64,000 bases of DNA, taken from assembly GCA_026770575.1 (NCBI GenBank), contig MU657211.1, positions 260,275 through 324,274 on the forward strand, read 5' to 3'. The notes beneath the pieces are model-generated. The model did no database searches, was not told where the DNA came from, and was given only the letters and a program-made list of their open reading frames with translations. Below are positions 42,540-53,266 of the stretch, in pieces. Within the stretch, counting starts at the first letter, position 1. Each line of letters starts with the position of its first letter. The stretch comes from Pelagophyceae sp. CCMP2097 (Eukaryota; Sar; Pelagophyceae). The position numbers and the translations under genes were made by a program.

Positions 42540-42813
42540 CGGCCCTCGCCGTCAGCGCCCAGAATCGGCTCCCAGGCGAGGCGGCGTCGGGCCCGCGGGG
42601 GAAAATCACCGCCGACCCGGACCCGCCCCGAGGGACCCGGGCGATGGCTCGAAGTCGACCACGAGAAGAGGCCACCCGATTGGGTGAAATTGCGTGCAGA
42701 ATGAATTTTTGAAGGCGGGGAAACTTTTTGGGTCGAGTCGTCCACGCGTCTCGAGCACCGACGCGAGCGCGGCGCGTCCGGCGGCGTCGGTTGCGCGCCG
42801 GCACTCCGCGGGG

Positions 42814-44446
42814 ATGTACGCACCGCTGCCGCCGGGCTGGGAGGAGAAGCGCGCGCCGGACGGCCGGGCGTATTATGTGCGTCTCGCACCGCATGCGCGT
42901 CTCCGCTGCCCAGCTCGCGCGAGGCATGCGCGCGCAGGTGTGCCACACCACGCAACAGACGTCGTGGGAGCGGCCCGCGGCGGCCCCGGCCATGGCGACG
43001 GCCGTGGCCATGCCGCTGCCGCCGCCGCCCGCGCCGCAGCTGCCGCCGCGCGCTGAGCAGATGCCTCCCGGTTGGGAGGAGAAGCGCGCGCCGGACGGCC
43101 GGTCGTACTACGTGAACCACCGCACGCAGTGCACGCAGTGGACGAGCCCCGTCCACGGCTCGGCGACGGAGGTGCCGCAGCCACCGCAGCCGCCAGTCGC
43201 CGCGCACGTCTACCAGGGGAGCGCGCCCGCCGTCGCGCAGGCCTACCAGGGCCAGGGCGCGCCCGCCGCCGTCGCAATGGCCTACCACGGGGCCCCGGCG
43301 CCCGGCGCCGTCGCGCAGGTCTACCACGGGGCCCCCGCGCCCGGCGCCGTTGCGCAGGTCTACCACGGGGCCGCGGCGCCCGGCGTCGTGGCGCAGGTCT
43401 ACCACGGGGCCCAGGCGCCTGGCGTCGTGGCGCAGGTCTACCAGGGCCCCCCGCAGGCCTCTGCCGCCATGGCGCAGGTCTACCAGGGCCAGGCTTCTTC
43501 GCAGGGCTCGCCGGCGCCCATCTTACACTCTGGCCGCACCAAGGCGCTGCTCGTGGGCTGCAACTACAAGGGCACGCGCAATGCTTTGAATGGCTGCGTC
43601 AACGACGTGCAGCGCATGCGGACGTACCTGCAGGGTCAGGGCTTTGCTCAACTGGTCGTCCTCACCGACGACTCCCAGGACCGCGACCGCATGCCGACGC
43701 GCGACAACATCGTCAAGGGCTTGAAGTGGCTCGTCGAGGGCGCCGGCCGCGGCGACTCTTTGTTCTTCCACTTTTCTGGCCACGGCTCGCAGAAGGAGGA
43801 CATTTCCGGCGACGAGGCGGACGGGTACGACGAGACGATTGTCCCGTGCGACATGAAGCAGATCACTGACGACGAGCTGCACGCTCTGTGCATCGCGCCG
43901 CTGCCCGACGGCGCTCGGCTGACTTCCATCATGGACTGCTGCCACTCTGGCACGGGCTTGGATCTGCCCTTCAACTTCACGCAGGGAAAAGGGTGGGTCA
44001 CCGACGACTGCCCGGCGTTTTCGCGCGGCGACGTCCAGCTCTTCTCCGGCTGCGAGGACGACGCTTGCTCGGCGGACACGTTTCAAAACTTTAAAGCGGG
44101 AGGGGCCATGACCAACGCCTTCCTCAAGGCTTTAGGGCAGGACCCCATGCCTTTATATCCAGAGTTCATGGCTGCTTTAAACCGGGCCATGAAGAGCCAC
44201 GGCTTCAAGCAGAAGCCTCAACTCTCGTCGAGCCAGCGCTTCGGCCTCGCGGACCGCATTTTCAGTTTGACGCAAGGCTTTGTGCCAAACGGCAACGCAC
44301 AAATCGGCAGAGTCATGCAACCGGGCCGCGCGCCGCGCCGCCGGAAGAAGGAGAAACGCTCGGGCATGGGCGGCATGATGGGCGGCGGCATGCAGGGCAT
44401 GATGGCCGTGGGCATGGGGGCGGCCCTGATGTCCTCATTTTTTTAA
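42814..44446 (+). CDS. type I metacaspase with two WW domains
   Basis: Calcium-dependent Arg/Lys-specific cysteine protease family. Two exons, 42814-42876 and 42938-44446 (523 aa). Residues 5-35 and about 78-107 are WW domains (LPPGWEEKRAPDGRAYY joined across the intron to HTTQQTSWERP; and MPPGWEEKRAPDGRSYYVNH to WTSP). A linker of imperfect 13-residue repeats (VAQVYHGAPAPGA) follows. The p20-like catalytic domain starts RTKALLVGCNYKG and has the catalytic His in FFHFSGHGSQ and catalytic Cys in IMDCCHSGTG; the p10 part includes LFSGCEDDACSAD. The C-terminus is Lys/Arg-rich then Gly/Met-rich. Canonical type I enzymes have Pro-rich or zinc-finger prodomains; WW domains suggest recruitment to proline-rich partners. 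Confidence 0.92.
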
Positions 44447-44723
44447 AGGCGCCTCTTTGAAGGCGCCCTGCCGACCGCTGCACTAACGTCTGGGTCCCAA
44501 ACTCTCCGAAGACGGCGGCCGGGAGACCGTTTCATTTCTATCCCGGGGAGACGGCATATCCGGGGGAGGGGGTACTCGGTCGGGTCTGTGAATGGTTCGT
44601 TCGTTATGAGGACAGCGCCTTTCGCGGCGGTCGCGCGTGGAGCGGCGGCTTCAGAGAAGCGGCCTGCGGTTAAGAAGTTGCGTGTCCCAGGCGCTCGGCG
44701 GGACAGGGGGCGACGGTGGGCGG

Positions 44724-47026
44724 TCAGTCGTCGAGCGTGGGCGTCCAGTCGGACGCTCCGGGCTCGTCGGCGGCGGCCTCTTCGTCGTAGGTGTCGAAGT
44801 GCGAGGCGTCGAATTCGTTTGACACTTTGATGTCAATCGGCGGCGGGACCGCCTTTGCGTTAAAGTTCGCTAGATCATCCCATGCAAAGCCGCTGAAGCA
44901 GCGGTGCTTCTTGATGGCGGCGCACCCGCCCTTGCCGTTGCCGAGTCGTTTGGACTGGCAGAGCTTTAAAAGCTTGCGGACAATGTCGGAGACGTACTTG
45001 CCTAAATGGTTCGGAAAGGACATACTCCCACTCAGAATCTTCTCATAGACCTCCATGGGGTCGTCGGCGTAGAACGGCGGCACGCCCGCCACGAGCTCGT
45101 ACATGAGAACGCCCAAAGCCCAGTAGTCCACCGCCTTGTCGTGCCCTTCGTTGAGGATGATCTCCGGCGCGAGGTAGTCCGGCGTGCCGCACAAAGTCCA
45201 CGTCTTGGAAGTGACGACCTTTGCGAGGCCCAAATCGACGATCTTGACATAACCCGCCCTGTCCAGCACCAAGTTCTCCGGCTTCAAGTCGCGGTAGGCC
45301 ACTTTCTTGGCGTGCATGTGCTCGAACCCGAGGACGACACTGGCGGCGTAGAACTTCATCATGTTCTCCGTGAAGCGGCCCTTTTTGCGAAGGTGCGAAA
45401 ACAGCTCGCCGCCGATTAAAAGCTCGAGCAAGAAGTAGATGTACTTGGAGTCCTGGAACGACGACACCAACTTGATGATAAAGGGCGAGTCGAGCTGCAT
45501 CAAAATGTCGCGCTCCATGAGCACGTGCTCCTGCAGCGAGTTCTCCACGATTGCCTGCTTCGATTGCGACTTGAGCGCGTAGGCAGCGCCAGTCGTCGCG
45601 TGCCTAGAAATCGCGGTAACTTCCGCGCGCGAAAGGATCCCGGGCCTCCCCCCGGCGTGTTTCGAAAGCCTTTTTGCCGCTCACTGCGACGGTTTTCCGG
45701 CTCGGGCTTTCCGGTTCGGGTTTTCCGACAGACGCCGCTGTTGACGCGACGAGCTTGACGCGCCCAAAGGCGCCCTGTCCCAGCGTGCGCTTCATGAGCA
45801 AGTCTCGCAAGCCGATGCCCTCGGATGCTCTGATCGTGGACTCGACTGCGACTTCGACGTTGGTGCCGTTCTCGACCAAGTCCTCAATCGACCCGAGCAG
45901 CGTGATAAAGTCATCGCGGTCGACGCAGAGCAGCAGCACCGAGCCCTTGGCCGTGCACGTCGCGGCGCGCTTGTCGTCTGCCTTTAGGGCGCGGTCGCCA
46001 AAGTACCCCCCCGCGCACAACGTGGCTACGACGCCGTCTTTATGCGTCCGAACGACCACTTCGCCCTTTGCGATGATGTAAAACGTGTGGCCGACGTCGC
46101 CCTCGCGGATGATGTGCTTGCCGTCCTCGACCTGGTCCTCGTCCATGGCGTCTGCGAGTCTGGCGAGCTGCTCCGCCGTGATCGCGTCCTTCAAAAGCTT
46201 CTCCTTCTTCGGCACCCCACCAAAGCCGCCGACACAGAGGCTCACGTTCTGCAGGAGCTGCGCGTGGTACGCCGACCTTTGTCTGGCCGCGACGGCGAGG
46301 ACCAAACGGTACTCTTCTCTGTCGATCTTCCACAGCGTCGCCCTCCCCCGCGACACCACGGAAGCGGCTCGAGGCGTGTTGTACATCAACGCCAGCTCGC
46401 CAAAGGACTTGCCCGCCTGCAGCGTCGCCACGGGCTTTGAGTTGCCCTCAATGTAGACGTCACATTCGCCGCACTCGATAATATAAAACGTGTCGCCCTT
46501 GTCGCCTTGAGAGACAACCTTGACGCCCGCCCCGTCGATGCGCACGCACCTACAGTGAACGCGTCTCGCGCAGGACAGCAGGGCCTCTGCGACGTTTTGG
46601 GTTTCCCAGGCGCAGCGTCTCACTCAAAGTTACCCAAGAGCTCGGTCAGCTCGGTCTTGCGGCAGCGCTTGAAGAGGATGTTGTCCTGCATGGCCGCCGT
46701 GAGCAACCGCGTCACCGCCTCTGTTTTAGGGACGTTTTTGGGTTTATACTTATCCAAATCGATCTTGTCCACGACCGCGCGGTTGTCGTGCTTCGCGTTG
46801 ACGCAGTGCAGCGCCAGCTGCCGCAGACGCACCACCTGCAGAAAAGAGCCTCAAAAGTCGACCCACGGATCCCAAAAGAGAAATGCGCAACGGAACGCGC
46901 CTCGTCGCGGAGCTGCGTTTCTGTCAACAAGTCCTTGGCCTGCCCCCACCCATCCTTGGCGTCGATCTGGAACGCCGTGTGGATCTTCTGCTTCATCTCC
47001 GCGGGGACGGAAGCGCCGCCGCCCAT
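44724..47026 (-). CDS. cGMP-dependent protein kinase (PKG)
   Basis: AGC-family serine/threonine kinase regulated by cyclic nucleotides. Four exons: 47026-46892, 46835-46624, 46549-45746, 45603-44724 (676 aa, typical PKG length). MGGGAS at the N-terminus is a myristoylation-type signal. Two cyclic-nucleotide-binding domains: SQGDKGDTFYIIECGE ... GKSFGELALMYNTPRAASV (phosphate-binding cassette) and EGDVGHTFYIIAKGEV ... GGYFGDRAL. The kinase domain has LGQGAFGRVKLV, AYALK, YRDLKPENL, DLGLAK (DFG changed to DLG), TLCGTPDYLAPEII and the AGC tail. The second cassette reads DRALKADDKRAA, so GEL is replaced by DRA and that site may be weak. Start choice follows the myristoylation signal. Exon 3 donor was fixed by the GRVKLVA-to-AYALK spacing. 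Confidence 0.92.
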
Positions 47027-47922
47027 CTCGCCGACCGAGCCTATGTCTCTCGCGTCGAAGCGGCTCCGGGGGGAAGAGGCCTCGGCAAGGCCCCTCCCGC
47101 TTCGGTGCCCCACTCCTTCGACGCGACCTCCGGCGATCAAAAGCGACGGAGCGAAGGGGCGCCCACGGGGAGGCGCCACTCGCGGACTAGCCCCCTCGAG
47201 GCGTCTCGAGGCCGCGTGGACTTTTTTCGACCCGCGCCGAGGCCACATAGGCGACGGGGCGGGCGGACGCGGCGCAAAGATCGCCCTCGGGTGGGGTGGA
47301 TCCACTCGCCTTCCCCGCGGGGGTGGGTCCCACTGGGTCCCAGAGGCGCCTTTGGACGGCGTCGGGGCGGCAGAGCCGACCTCGCCGCCGTCGACGCGGC
47401 GCGCAGAGCGGTGTGCCCCGCGGCAAGCCCGCCGCCGCGCGCCGTGTGCGCGCGCCGCGGCGCCCGAGCCGTGCACCGCGCCATCGGAGGACTTGCTCTC
47501 TCGGGGAGTCGCACCGCCCGGGCCCTTTCCCGTCCACGCTCGCAGGGATGCGCCCCGGGAGCCCCACCGGTGCCTCGTGGGGCCGCGGGCGGACGCCGCG
47601 TTTCACTGCGCGCTCGGCTGCGCGCGACGTTGGCTGATGGAAGAACAGGTGTGGAAGGTTAACGTCGTGGTTAGCGGTCTATACTAGGGAACACAAACAC
47701 CGAAACAACTTTCAATTTTTCACCGACTTCCACTGAAGTTGTGGCAGGACCGCAAGCGCATTTGACTGGCTCCAAACGATCCGAGATCAGTCTACTTCAA
47801 GTCTTGGGCCAGTCCCACCCAGCCGGGTGGATCTTAAGCAAGCAAGTCACATTCGCAACGCGATCGGACGATGCGCTATGAGACACCGCCGGGGCGATGA
47901 CGATGGATGGGTCGCGGCGTGG
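47027..47922. other. intergenic between PKG start and gamma-tubulin end
   Basis: About 900 bp with no frame I can support. It is GC-rich to 47640, then AT-richer. It contains a repeat A core at 47814-47848. Confidence 0.45.
47814..47848 (-). repeat. dispersed repeat A, short copy
   Basis: Minus-strand core TTGCTTGCTTAAGATCCACC followed by CGGCTGGGTGGGACTGG, an imperfect copy of the core at 7131-7170. Confidence 0.7.
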
Positions 47923-50252
47923 TTACATATTGAGGGGCTCGTCCATCTCGGGGCCGCGGATGGTGTCGCAGGCCTCGTCGTCGGGCGCGCCCCAGTCGAC
48001 GTACTCGGGCGACTCCGCGGCAGTATACTCGTCGCGCAGCGAAGTCACGACCTCGCGCCTGCAAAAGCCGGTGAAAGGGCGCAAAGGGGCGCCACGAAGC
48101 GCGGAGCTCACGCGTCGTCGAACTCGTCCAAGTTGTCGGCGAAGATGGGCTCGCGGCGGTAGTTCTCGATAAACGCGTTGCGCTTCCGGATGCGGTCGTA
48201 CGCTCCGACCTCGCGTGGCATTAGACGCGCGCCGACGTTACAAAAGGGCGGACAAACACCAAAAGGCCTCGAATAGCCCTCGACGGCGTTCGACGGGCCA
48301 CGTTGCGTCGTCGTCCGTCGGCGGACGCAGGGGACGCACCGTCTTTGAGAAGAGCTGGGAGATGCACGTGTGGTTCGCTAACAGCAAACCCGAGACTTTG
48401 TGCTTGGTGGCGACGTAGGGCGACTTGCGCGACAGCGCGACGTTGAACGACGCCGGCCCCCAGGGCATGAACCGAACAAGCTCGCGCTCGCGCACGCGCT
48501 GCAGCGCCTTGTGGACCTGCGTCGGGTCGACGTCGCCCTGGATGATGTTCAAAACGCTGAGGTAGCACCCGAGGCGCGTGTTCGCTGAGACCATGATATT
48601 CTTCGCCTAAATGGGACCGTCAAGACCGGCGGCGTCCTTTGCGTTAGCGTCACCTGCGTCAGCCGCCGCATCACGTCCAGCACCGACGTCTTGCGCACGC
48701 CGCCCGAAGTGGCCTACAGAGTGCACGGATCGAAAGGGCGTGCGCATCCTCGACGTCGCCGCACCTGCTTCTGGTGGTCGTCGCTCGTCGAAATGGGCAG
48801 GCCGCCGCGCGACGACGCCGGCAGCGCCAGGTCGTCGGCCTAACTCTTCGGATGACGCCGCGTTTGGGGCATCTGGCGTCCGAGTGGCCCGGGCCCCTCG
48901 TCGGGCGACGTGGTGCCTCGGGGAGCAGGCTTCGGGCAATCACGCTTCGGGAAGAGGGCCATCGAAGATGCTGGGGCCTTGCACGAATACCGTTTTGCGA
49001 AACGCACCGAGACGGACAGTGGCGTGTACCCCGTCATCAAAAAGTGGCACCGCGGCGTCGGCACCAAAGACGCGACGAGGCCGACGAGGTCGTTGTTCAT
49101 GTACCCCGGGTACCTTCGCCGCGAGAATGTGCGGTTTGAAATCGAAAACAGCCTCCGGCGCGATCGTCCCGCGGGCCTCGCTCGACTTCGGCTTTCGCAC
49201 CGGAGCGTCGTCGTCGAGGCTGCCATGACGGTCGAGACTAAGGAGTTGACGTGGTGCACCGACGGGTTGGCGATGCGGAGGCGGTCGACGGCGATGCGGT
49301 TCAGCGCCTGTATCTTCAGATCAGACGCGCACCGGAATCGCGGCCGTCCGCGCGCAGAAGGTTGCACAAAGCCTCGGAAGAAACGCGTCACTCGCCGTGT
49401 TGTCGAGCACTACCACGCAGTCGGCGTTGACGGCGAGGCGCTTCAGCGTGAGCATAGAGTTGTACGGCTGCACCACGACCTGCAATCGAGACGGATGAGC
49501 CCAAGCACGAGATATCAAGGAGACGCACGTCCGACTGGTCCTCCTCCCAGTTTGGGAAGACGGAGTACGTCTGCACGAGCTTCTTCGGAAAGTGCTCATT
49601 TAACGCCTCGAGGATGTACGAGCCTACGCGGGCGCCGTCAGGGTCGGCCGCCCGAATAAGCCACGCACCCATGCCCGAGCCGGTGCCGCCGGCGATGGAG
49701 TGCGTCAGCACGAAGCCTTCCAAAGAGTCGGAGTTGTCGGCCTCTCGGTCGAACATGTCCATCAAAACCTCGCGGTTCTCCTCGGCTTGCCGGTATCCCG
49801 AGGCCCAGTTGTTGCCCGCGCCGCCTGCAAGCATGCGTCGGACGATTCTTGCATGGCGAAGAAGGCTCACCGCCCTCTTTTGCGACGAAGATGTTCTCCG
49901 GGTTGAACAGATTCCGATGCTGCGACGTCTGGATGTTGTTGACCACTCTGGGCTCGAGGTCCAGCAGCAGCGCGCGCGGGATGTAGCGGTCGTCGTCGGC
50001 TTGGTAAAAGAAGACGTCCTTGCGGTCGTCGCCCTCGGTCGCCCACTCCTCGGCTATGCCGTCGGGCTTAATGCCATGCTCCTACACGTCGACGACTGCC
50101 CAAAAGCGAAAAGCCGGGGGCCATGTGCACGCTCTACCAGGGTTCGCAGCATTCGACGGCGCAGGGGGACGCACTGCCGTAATCTGCTTCCAGAATTCCG
50201 ACCCGATCTGATTCCCGCACTGCCCGACGCAGAGCGTGATAATCTCCTTCAT
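47923..50252 (-). CDS. TUBG: gamma-tubulin
   Basis: Nucleates microtubules at centrosome/basal-body and spindle-pole gamma-tubulin complexes. Twelve exons: 50252-50175, 50081-49871, 49824-49669, 49623-49529, 49479-49396, 49307-49201, 49113-49014, 48839-48765, 48713-48654, 48606-48340, 48209-48112, 48058-47923, all in phase (488 aa). Motifs: [38 protein letters not shown], the GTP loop [68 protein letters not shown] and ESPEYVDWG. Compared with other gamma-tubulins there is a Ser/Gly-rich insertion of about 15 residues ([15 protein letters not shown]) and a 20-residue acidic C-terminal extension. Intron 5 appears to be GC-AG (donor GCGAGT); intron 3 is 45 bp and open in frame. Confidence 0.96.
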
Positions 50253-50719
50253 GCCGTCCGCCGCGGCCCGCCGCGATGCACCAAAGCAAAGGCCGAGAGC
50301 GCGCCCTGCGCGAAGGGCTTTTTCACGAGCGCTGTCGCCGAAGTTATTCAAATCGACTCTTTTCCGGTGGATAAGCGATTGGGGAAAGGGTTGCGTCCTC
50401 CTATCGGGGCGTTGCTGCGCGACGTGTTTAAGGTCCAACAAACGACGCGGGCGAGATACTGCTACGTTTAATCATTCATCGCAACAGACCGGTGGAAAAC
50501 CCGCGCAGCGAACGCCGGACGCCCGCAAGAAATGAAGCGGTCGGCGCGCGTCGGTGCGTCGCTCGAGCGTCTCCGCGCAACCAACAAGAGCAGCCCTCGA
50601 GCCGCCAGAGCACCAAAGCGGACCAGAGAGAGCCAAAAGGCCTCGAGGAGGGAGAGCCACCTCTTCCGACGACGGAGAGCGTGCGGCGGATCGGACCAGC
50701 GGCGAGGAGCCTCTCTCCG
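50253..50719. promoter_or_regulatory. shared upstream region, gamma-tubulin and next gene
   Basis: 467 bp between divergent starts. No separate gene seen. Confidence 0.4.
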
Positions 50720-51700
50720 ATGTCGCGGCCAGGGTACCCTGGACGCCACCACCGTCGAAGCTCGGTCCCCGTAGGCGGCGGCGCGTCGAACTCGGCTGGG
50801 CCGACGCCTCGGCAAACGCCTCGGCAAACGCCGCGGCAAACGCCTCGGCCGACGCCTCGCGGGGGCGTGCTGCGAATGACCGCGTCGGGTCGCACCACGC
50901 TCGAGCCGCTCGAGCCCGTGCACGACCCGAATGGCCACCTCCGGGCCGCGGACCCTTTGCTGCGGTCGTCGGCCTACAAGGATACTGCGAGTTATTACCA
51001 CGAGGCCCCATCCGGCCCGAACAACGCCGGCGGCGCGTTCCACGACGACGCGGGCACGCGCGTCGGCCTCGAGCCCGTCTACGTCGAGTCGCGCCACGAG
51101 TTTGGCGGCAATCCCGAGGAACTGAAGAAGACGCACGACTTTAACCTTGGCGAGAACCGCGTCTACCGCATGTGCGTCGCCCGTCTTTCGCCTTGTCTTT
51201 GAAGCTTTGCCGCCAGGTACGAGAAGCCGGTGGAGAACACGGCGCTGCAGTCTTCTAAATGGCAGGCGGCCAAGTGCTACTCGGATACGGACTGCATCAC
51301 GCCTCAATGGATGAAAGTCTCGTGCACGCCGTTCTACGCGCCGGCCAAGGCCACGGGCGGCTACGGCCGGCGCATAGAGGACGGGGCCATCTCGGACGAC
51401 GCGCCGGCCATGTTCCACACAGTGCAGCGCCGGCGCGCGGCGACGGCCGCGTCGGACAAGTCGTCTGACGCGCCCTGCGACCGCCGCGGCATGACTTCAA
51501 AGGACGCCCCTGACTGGTTCGCCTCGGCGCATTTAAGGCCGGCAAAGCTGCAGATGCGCAACACGCGCTTGATCTACAACAAGCAGATCCTCTTCGAGCC
51601 GCCGTCGCAAGGGCCGCCATTGAAGAATATGCTCCATTTCCCGTCCTCCAGAGTCAACTCCGCGAGGTCTGCAAGGCTCTACGGGCCGGAAGACTCCTAA
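50720..51700 (+). CDS. possible cilium/flagellum-associated protein
   Basis: Two exons, 50720-51171 and 51217-51700, phase 2 (311 aa). The N-terminus is basic with three to four tandem PRQT units (12-bp DNA repeat, 50806-50870). The remainder is a string of short Tyr/Pro motifs without long helices: DTASYYHEAPSGP, ESRHEFGGNPEELKKTHDF, CITPQWMKVSCTPFYAPAKA, IYNKQILFEPP. This short-motif, helix-poor style resembles microtubule inner or flagellar-associated proteins, but I cannot name an orthologue. The ATG at 50720 is preferred over the upstream open region, which lacks an in-frame ATG with coding-like composition. The 45-bp intron starts GTGCGT. Confidence 0.6.
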
Positions 51701-51715
51701 GCACCAGCATGTTTA

Positions 51716-51752
51716 CCTCTATTATGCACTCCAATGAGGCTGCTCAAACCAA
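51716..51752 (+). repeat. dispersed repeat B, copy 2
   Basis: CTATTATGCACTCCAATGAG then GCTGCTCAAACCAACAG, nearly identical to 26318-26354, just after the stop of the preceding gene. Confidence 0.75.
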
Positions 51753-51954
51753 CAGGCGGGGCCGCCGCGGCTGGATCCACAATACGGCTGTATACCTCCG
51801 GAATGCCCAGATGCCAAGGAGCCGGGAGCGGAGGTCTGTATACACTAAGCGCATCGAGGCCGACAAGGGAACGCGGAGCCACCGGGACCCTTGTGGAACC
51901 CCGGTTCTCCTCGGACGACTCCGGTTTTCGGAGAAGGGACACAGCCGCAGAGGC

Positions 51955-52079
51955 GCGCCGCGCCGGTGGTCGGCACCGTCATCGAATTCAAGTACTTTGA
52001 GCTCACGCGAGACAATGTCCCGCGCTTCCCGGTCTTCGCCCGACTCCGCCCAGACGTCGACGCCGACCAGTTCCAGTGA
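51955..52079 (+). pseudogene. fragment resembling the C-terminus of an ATP-dependent DNA ligase
   Basis: An isolated open segment ending in TGA at 52077-52079 encodes VGTVIEFKYFELTRDNVPRF followed by PVFARLRPDVDADQF. The pattern (VG, FKYFELT, VPRFP, R.R.D) is that of the OB-fold tail of small ATP-dependent DNA ligases. No other ligase exon is recognisable upstream within 250 bp; the flank is repeat B instead. A possible acceptor (CCGCAG) ends at 51953. It may be a relic or a terminal exon separated by a long intron. Confidence 0.35.
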
Positions 52080-52532
52080 ACTACCGCCGAGGCGCCCACT
52101 CCAAGCACCCGAGGCCCGAGGCAGAGCCGTCGCAGACGGCTCTGAGGGTTTCGGTGATCCACATTGGGCAGTTCATCAAATGAGACCTAACAGTTCTGGT
52201 CGTATACGGCTCCATATACGCCCAATCCTTGTCGTATACGGCTCTGTATACGCCATGCGCATGCACGGAGCGTCCGGACGGAGATTGCCTCATGCGCTCC
52301 GCCCTCCAATACGACTGTTTAAAGTAAACATCGCTGAAAACGTTCTCGCCGAAGTTTGGCCCGCCGTCAGCCCGTTCGTTCGCCACCCTGCGTGCGTCGC
52401 CGTGGGAGAGGCGCCGTGGGAGAGGCGTTTCGGTGGCGCCTCGCATCGCCCTTTAAGCATCATACGCTCGCTCGCAGGCGCGCGCCCTTGCAGCCTCCGG
52501 ACGCTCGCCGCTGAAGAGGGCTTCGAGGAGCC
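52080..52532. promoter_or_regulatory. upstream region of LSM2 with direct repeats
   Basis: Two copies of GTCGTATACGGCTC...TATACGCC about 38 bp apart (52198-52253), each itself near-palindromic around TATAC. No gene seen. Confidence 0.5.
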
Positions 52533-53072
52533 ATGCTCTTCTATTCGTGCGTCGCCTTGCTTGCCTCGTGCGCGCCGCACCGTTGAGCGGCGACGCAGGT
52601 TCTTTAAGACGCTCATCGGCAAGGAGATTGCCGTGGAGCTGAAAAACGACGTGCGTCGCCTCGCGCCTTTGGAGACGCCCCTCTTCCCGGTGGTGATGCG
52701 GTCGACCGCGACGCAGCCATACATCGATGCACGCGGTCGTCCCCCTCGACGTGCGCTGCCAGGTGGCGATGACGGGCAAGCTGCACTCGGTGGACCAGTA
52801 TTTGAACATCAAGCTCACCGACTGCAAGGTCGTCGACGCCGCTAGATACCCGCAGCTCACCTGCGTCACGAGCGTCTTCATCCGCGGAAGCGTCGTCCGC
52901 TACATCCAGATCCCTGTCTGCGACAGCGCCGGAAAGGACGACGCGCGTCCGCTCGAGAAAAAAACGATGGAGATCCAGGCCCCGCGCGACCGTGCGACTG
53001 ACGTAGGCCGCCGAGGTCGACACGGAGCTGCTGCAGGCGGCGGCGCGAAAAGAATCCAGCAACGCGAAATAA
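52533..53072 (+). CDS. LSM2: U6 snRNA-associated Sm-like protein LSM2
   Basis: Subunit of the LSM1-7 (mRNA decay) and LSM2-8 (U6 snRNA) rings. Four exons, 52533-52546, 52599-52650, 52763-52915, 53007-53072, give 94 aa (human 95). Exon 1 is only 14 nt (MLFYS). The Sm fold motifs are intact: FFKTLIGKEIAVELKND, GKLHSVDQYLNIKLTD (Sm1), FIRGSVVRYIQIP (Sm2), and the C-terminal AAEVDTELLQAAARKE. The near residue-by-residue agreement with the family across every splice makes this model very secure. Confidence 0.97.
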
Positions 53073-53266
53073 GCACTTTTCCGAGCGAGGCAATCATAAC
53101 GCAACTGGAGTGCCGAGCCTCTCCCCCGGCACCTACGGGAGGATCCACGCGGCAAAAACGATGGAATGCAACACGTGTCGCTGAAAAAAAGCCGAGTTTA
53201 GCGACGAAGTAGCGTTACACACCCACGGGTGCAAGCACTTGGCGGCGGTGCAGCGCCTCCTCAAAG

